A DNA stretch of 45,358 nucleotides from Oxalobacter sp. OttesenSCG-928-P03 (GTDB lineage: Bacteria; Pseudomonadota; Gammaproteobacteria; Burkholderiales; Burkholderiaceae_D), in assembly GCA_030269625.1 (NCBI GenBank), contig JAJDFZ010000011.1, forward strand, positions 1 through 45,358. The letters run 5' to 3'. Below are positions 42,344 through 45,358 of this stretch, in pieces. The notes beneath the pieces were generated by a model, which saw only the letters and a list, made by a program, of their open reading frames with translations, had not been told where the DNA came from and did not search any database. The position numbers and the translations under genes were made by a program. Numbering within the stretch: the stretch's first letter is position 1; each line of letters begins with the position of its first letter.

Positions 42344-44164
42344 TTACTCTGCCGTATCCGCTTCCTCATCGAAACGGGCCTGTTGCTGTACCCACATGTG
42401 ATAATAAGCGCCGCCGGCGTCAAAGAGTTCCTGATGGGTCCCCGACTCGATAATCCGCCCTCTGTCCAGTACAAGAATCTGGTCGGCATCGACAATCGTG
42501 GACAGCCTGTGCGCAATCATCAGCGTTGTCCTGTTTTTTGCAATCTCTTTCAGTTGCGCCTGAATCACCTGTTCTGCATGCGTATCAAGCGCCGATGTCG
42601 CTTCATCAAAAACCAGGACCGCCGGATTTTTCAGCACCATGCGCGCAATGGCGACGCGCTGTTTTTCCCCGCCCGACAGTTTGAGGCCGCGCTCACCGAC
42701 AATCGTGCTGTACCCGTCTGGCAGGCTTTCGATAAAGTCATGGATATAGGCCGCCTTCGCGGCTGAGACAATTTCCGCTGTTGTCGCGCCGGGACGCCCG
42801 TACGCAATGTTGTATTCAATCGTGTCATTGAACAGGACGGTATCCTGGGGCACAATCCCGATTTCCCTTCGCAGGGATGCCTGGGTTACATCGCGCAGAT
42901 CCTGCCCGTCTATCGTAATCGCGCCGCCCGTTACATCATAAAAACGGTACAGCAACCGTGATATTGTCGATTTGCCCGAACCGCTGTGACCGACAAGCGC
43001 CGTAACCGTACCGGCAGGAATAGTGAAATCAATATCAAACAGAATCTGCCGCGCGGCCTCATAACTGAAGTCCACGCGGGAAAACCTGATTTCGGCGCCG
43101 TCGACTTTCAGTTCTGCCGCATCCGGCGCATCGGTAACTTCGCGGTTCTGGTCCAGAAGCTGGAACATGCGCTCCATATCTGCGAGACTCTGCCGGATTT
43201 CCCGGTAAATCACACCCAGGAAGTTCAGCGGAATATACAGCTGGATCATGAACGCATTGACCAGAACCAGGTCACCCAGCGACATGGTTCGCGCCACCAC
43301 GCCGGAGGTGGCATGCCAGAGCATCAGGGTAACCGCCGTGGCGACAATAAGCGCCTGGCCGATATTCAGGACGGAAAGTGCATACTGCGACTTGATGGCA
43401 GCACTTTCGTAATGCTGCAGGTTGACGTCATAACTGGCCGCCTCATGCTCTTCATTGCTGAAATATTTCACCGTCTCGTAATTGATGAGCGAATCAACGG
43501 CACGGGTGTGCGCCCGTGAGTTCAATTCATTCATCAATCGCCTGTATCCGGTTCGCCAGTTGGTCACGACAACCGTGTAGACAACGTATGCCGCCAGTGC
43601 GCCCGCAGCAATCACGGTAAACCAGATATCGTAGTGCAGTGCAAGATAGCCGAGCACCAGCACGATTTCAACCAGCGTCGGAAAAATATTGAACAGTGTA
43701 AACGTGATCAGCGCCAGGATGCTGCGCGTGCCGCGCTCGATATCCTGTGTGATGCCGCCCGTCTGCCGGTCAAGATGAAAACGCAGCGACAGCGCATGCA
43801 AATGCCGGAAAACCTGCAGTGCCACCGTCCGGATGGCGCGCTGAGTCACCCGGACAAAGAGCAGTTCCCTGAATTCGGTAAAAAGCGTACCGGCAAGACG
43901 CAATGCACCATAAGCCAGCAGCAGCCCCACCGGCAGGACAAGCAGGGCGTCAGGATGGGCCAGTTCCTCCGAAAGCCGGTCAATCAGCTCTTTCAGTATA
44001 ATCGGCACCCCCATCCCCGCCACCTTGGCGAAAATCAGAAACAGCAGTGCGAAAGAGACCCGCCATTTGTATACCCAGACATAGGGCAGGAAAACCGCTA
44101 TCGTTTTCCAGTCACTTTGCGGCTTGCTGGAAGGGGTCGGCGTGAAGGTCCGGAATTTATTCAT
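42344..44164 (-). CDS. Atm1/HMT1-type ABC exporter
   Basis: 606-residue half-transporter with six helices (about 25-330) and an ATPase domain. Atm1-type markers are TRSILALITFTLFNIFPTLV and NYETVKYFSNEEHE. Walker A GHSGSGKST is near 391, the signature LSGGEKQR near 495 and the Walker B VLVFDEATSALD near 516, with the switch AHRLS. Family members export glutathione-linked sulfur or metal species and are tied to iron-sulfur homeostasis and heavy-metal detoxification. A 14-bp palindrome (42330-42343) abuts the stop. It is divergent from yggT; dps lies downstream after 249 bases. Confidence 0.93.
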   Translation of the reverse strand: MNKFRTFTPTPSSKPQSDWKTIAVFLPYVWVYKWRVSFALLFLIFAKVAGMGVPIILKELIDRLSEELAHPDALLVLPVGLLLAYGALRLAGTLFTEFRELLFVRVTQRAIRTVALQVFRHLHALSLRFHLDRQTGGITQDIERGTRSILALITFTLFNIFPTLVEIVLVLGYLALHYDIWFTVIAAGALAAYVVYTVVVTNWRTGYRRLMNELNSRAHTRAVDSLINYETVKYFSNEEHEAASYDVNLQHYESAAIKSQYALSVLNIGQALIVATAVTLMLWHATSGVVARTMSLGDLVLVNAFMIQLYIPLNFLGVIYREIRQSLADMERMFQLLDQNREVTDAPDAAELKVDGAEIRFSRVDFSYEAARQILFDIDFTIPAGTVTALVGHSGSGKSTISRLLYRFYDVTGGAITIDGQDLRDVTQASLRREIGIVPQDTVLFNDTIEYNIAYGRPGATTAEIVSAAKAAYIHDFIESLPDGYSTIVGERGLKLSGGEKQRVAIARMVLKNPAVLVFDEATSALDTHAEQVIQAQLKEIAKNRTTLMIAHRLSTIVDADQILVLDRGRIIESGTHQELFDAGGAYYHMWVQQQARFDEEADTAE

Positions 44165-44432
44165 GAAACAAAGCTTCAGGCATCGGTTCAGCAGATTCGG
44201 GGGTGTGTCATAACGCGATTATCCGGCAATGTCCGCCTTTCGGGCAAAATATCGACCGCTTTTTCCCGTTTGCCGGCTTTATCCGGGCAAGACTCGCTCT
44301 GTTCCGCTCCATGCAACACCATCCTCTGCGGTAAAATGAATCTGTCAATCCATCCGATGGCATATTCAAATATCGCCTCAAGCGGTTATCATCATGCAAC
44401 CGGATAAAGCTAACCCCGAAAAAGGAGTGTCT

Positions 44433-44981
44433 GTGGTAAAAGATGTTTTGTTTTTCATTATTGATGTGGCGGCCGCCCTGTTTGGCGGCCTGATGCTGCT
44501 CCGATTCTGGATACATGCCGCACGGGTCAGACCCCCCATGCAGATCGGGAATTTCATCTATATCCTGACCAACTGGCTGGTCAATCCGCTTCGCAGGGCC
44601 ATCCCCGGTGTTGGCGGACAGGACTGGGCAAGCCTTGTCGGCTCCATTCTGATTGCCATTCTCACCGGGGTTTCCAAAGCCATGCTCATCTGGCCTGTTT
44701 TCATTCCTAAAATGGCCATATTCCTGACGCTTTTGACTCTTTTTAACTGGGTGGTTTACGGCATCATGGGACTGCTTATCCTGGAAGTGATTTTCAGCTG
44801 GGTGAATCCGCATGCTCCCCTGGCGCCGCTGGTCAATGCCCTTAACCGGCCTTTTCTGGCACCGATAAGAAAACTGATTCCACCTATCGGCGGGCTGGAC
44901 CTGTCTGTGATGGTTGTTTTTATCCTGCTTGGTGTTGCCGGCCGGCTCGTCCCGCAACTGATTTCCTCCTTGTTGAAATGA
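44433..44981 (+). CDS. yggT: YggT family membrane protein
   Basis: 182 residues, two copies of the YGGT repeat, four transmembrane helices. Repeat motifs are LLRFWIHAARVRPP with NWLVNPLRRAIP, and LILEVIFSWVNPHAPL with NALNRPFLAPIRKLIPPIGG. Proteins of this family have been linked to osmotic or envelope functions, but the biochemical role is uncertain. I start at the GTG at 44433, preceded by AAGGAG with a 5-base gap; an ATG at 44394 is open but lacks a site. The stop overlaps the YggU start by four bases. Confidence 0.9.
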   Translation: MVKDVLFFIIDVAAALFGGLMLLRFWIHAARVRPPMQIGNFIYILTNWLVNPLRRAIPGVGGQDWASLVGSILIAILTGVSKAMLIWPVFIPKMAIFLTLLTLFNWVVYGIMGLLILEVIFSWVNPHAPLAPLVNALNRPFLAPIRKLIPPIGGLDLSVMVVFILLGVAGRLVPQLISSLLK

Positions 44982-45280
44982 GCAGAAACTGGCTTTCAGA
45001 AACCGGCTCGGGATTTCGCCTGGCGGTCCAGATCAGCCCGAACGGGAAAAAATCGGAAATCCTTTCCGCTACTGATGAAGCCCTGCGCATCCGCCTGCAG
45101 GCGCCTCCCGTTGATGGCAAGGCCAATGAGGCGCTGATCCGTTTTATTGCTGACCAACTGGATCTGCCAAAAAGCAGCGTACAGATTACCCATGGATTCA
45201 CCAGCCGCCGGAAACTGCTGGACATCCGCACGTCCGCGCTGACACGCGAGGACGTGGAAAAACAGTTATCAATCACCTGA
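44978..45280 (+). CDS. yggU: DUF167 / YggU family protein
   Basis: 100 residues, a small alpha/beta cytoplasmic protein. The core LRIRLQAPPVDGKANEALI is the DUF167 signature; TSRRKLLDI follows. It overlaps yggT by ATGA, a pairing found widely in proteobacteria. The function is unknown. Confidence 0.94.
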   Translation: MSRNWLSETGSGFRLAVQISPNGKKSEILSATDEALRIRLQAPPVDGKANEALIRFIADQLDLPKSSVQITHGFTSRRKLLDIRTSALTREDVEKQLSIT

Positions 45281-45293
45281 CCCGGAGTTTGAC

Positions 45294-45358
45294 ATGAGCT
45301 TTATCGCCAATTACATGATGCTGGATGACGACACCCTTGACGGCCTGCTCGGGCTCGA
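45294..45358 (+). CDS. 5' end of a DUF1877-like gene (cut by window edge)
   Basis: Only about 21 codons are present, beginning MSFIANYMMLDDDTLDGLL. This resembles the start of YfbM/DUF1877 proteins (M-x-M-I-G-N-Y ... L). CGGAG lies 7 bases upstream. It follows yggU by 13 bases and may belong to the same operon. The call rests on a short stretch. Confidence 0.45.
   Translation, partial: MSFIANYMMLDDDTLDGLLGL

Overview
This window reads as a chromosomal segment of a Gram-negative bacterium. It encodes an outer-membrane porin, periplasmic binding proteins with signal peptides, lipoproteins, YggT/YggU and an Atm1-type exporter. The class II hybrid cluster protein with its reductase, the Fbp-type iron ABC system, the P19 iron locus, and the moderate GC content (by eye, not computed) fit a betaproteobacterium with an anaerobic or microaerobic life. 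An Oxalobacter-like member of the Oxalobacteraceae is my best guess, but this is inference and not proven by any marker gene here. I see no rRNA, tRNA, CRISPR array, insertion sequence or phage gene.

Layout. (1) 1-3.6 kb: a minus-strand nitrosative-stress block (nitroreductase, hcp, hcr). (2) 3.7-6.9 kb: a sulfide/persulfide locus, with an ArsR/BigR-like repressor and a split YeeE/PmpAB pair on the minus strand facing a CoA-disulfide-reductase/rhodanese fusion. (3) 6.9-9.1 kb: a sirtuin and three small secreted or unknown proteins. (4) 9.1-13.9 kb: biotin-protein ligase followed by an unusually long pyruvate carboxylase with a zinc-ribbon tail. (5) 14.2-18.3 kb: a small helix-turn-helix regulator behind a perfect 40-bp palindrome, then a two-gene minus-strand operon of a PTS EIIC-EAL fusion and an OprD-type porin. 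(6) 18.7-30.2 kb: a large minus-strand iron island. It runs from an FbpABC ferric ABC importer through P19, a DUF2318 membrane protein, three FtsX-type permeases, two ABC ATPases and DUF4418 to an ArsD-like protein. Fur-box-like palindromes precede both fbpA and the P19 gene. (7) 30.3-35.5 kb: a lysine-rich secreted peptide with ApbE, an NSS-family sodium symporter, meso-diaminopimelate dehydrogenase, a small acidic protein and an AI-2E-family permease. (8) 35.5-45.4 kb: Tex, a SWIM/SNF2 helicase, Dps, an Atm1-type ABC exporter, YggT-YggU and the first codons of a DUF1877-like gene.

How the genes work together. The iron island looks like one Fur-controlled programme. A classical ferric-ion ABC importer stands next to the P19/DUF2318/FtsX system known from Campylobacter, but without the FTR1 permease that usually accompanies P19. 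The position held by thioredoxins in Campylobacter is taken by an ArsD-like protein that has lost its N-terminal cysteines. BirA can biotinylate the carboxylase encoded directly behind it. The EIIC-EAL/porin pair suggests that uptake or sensing of a (possibly oligosaccharide) ligand is tied to cyclic-di-GMP breakdown. The most interesting candidates for new biology are the EIIC-EAL/porin operon, the FTR1-less P19 island with its ArsD-like member, the zinc-ribbon carboxylase, and the palindrome-controlled small regulator.
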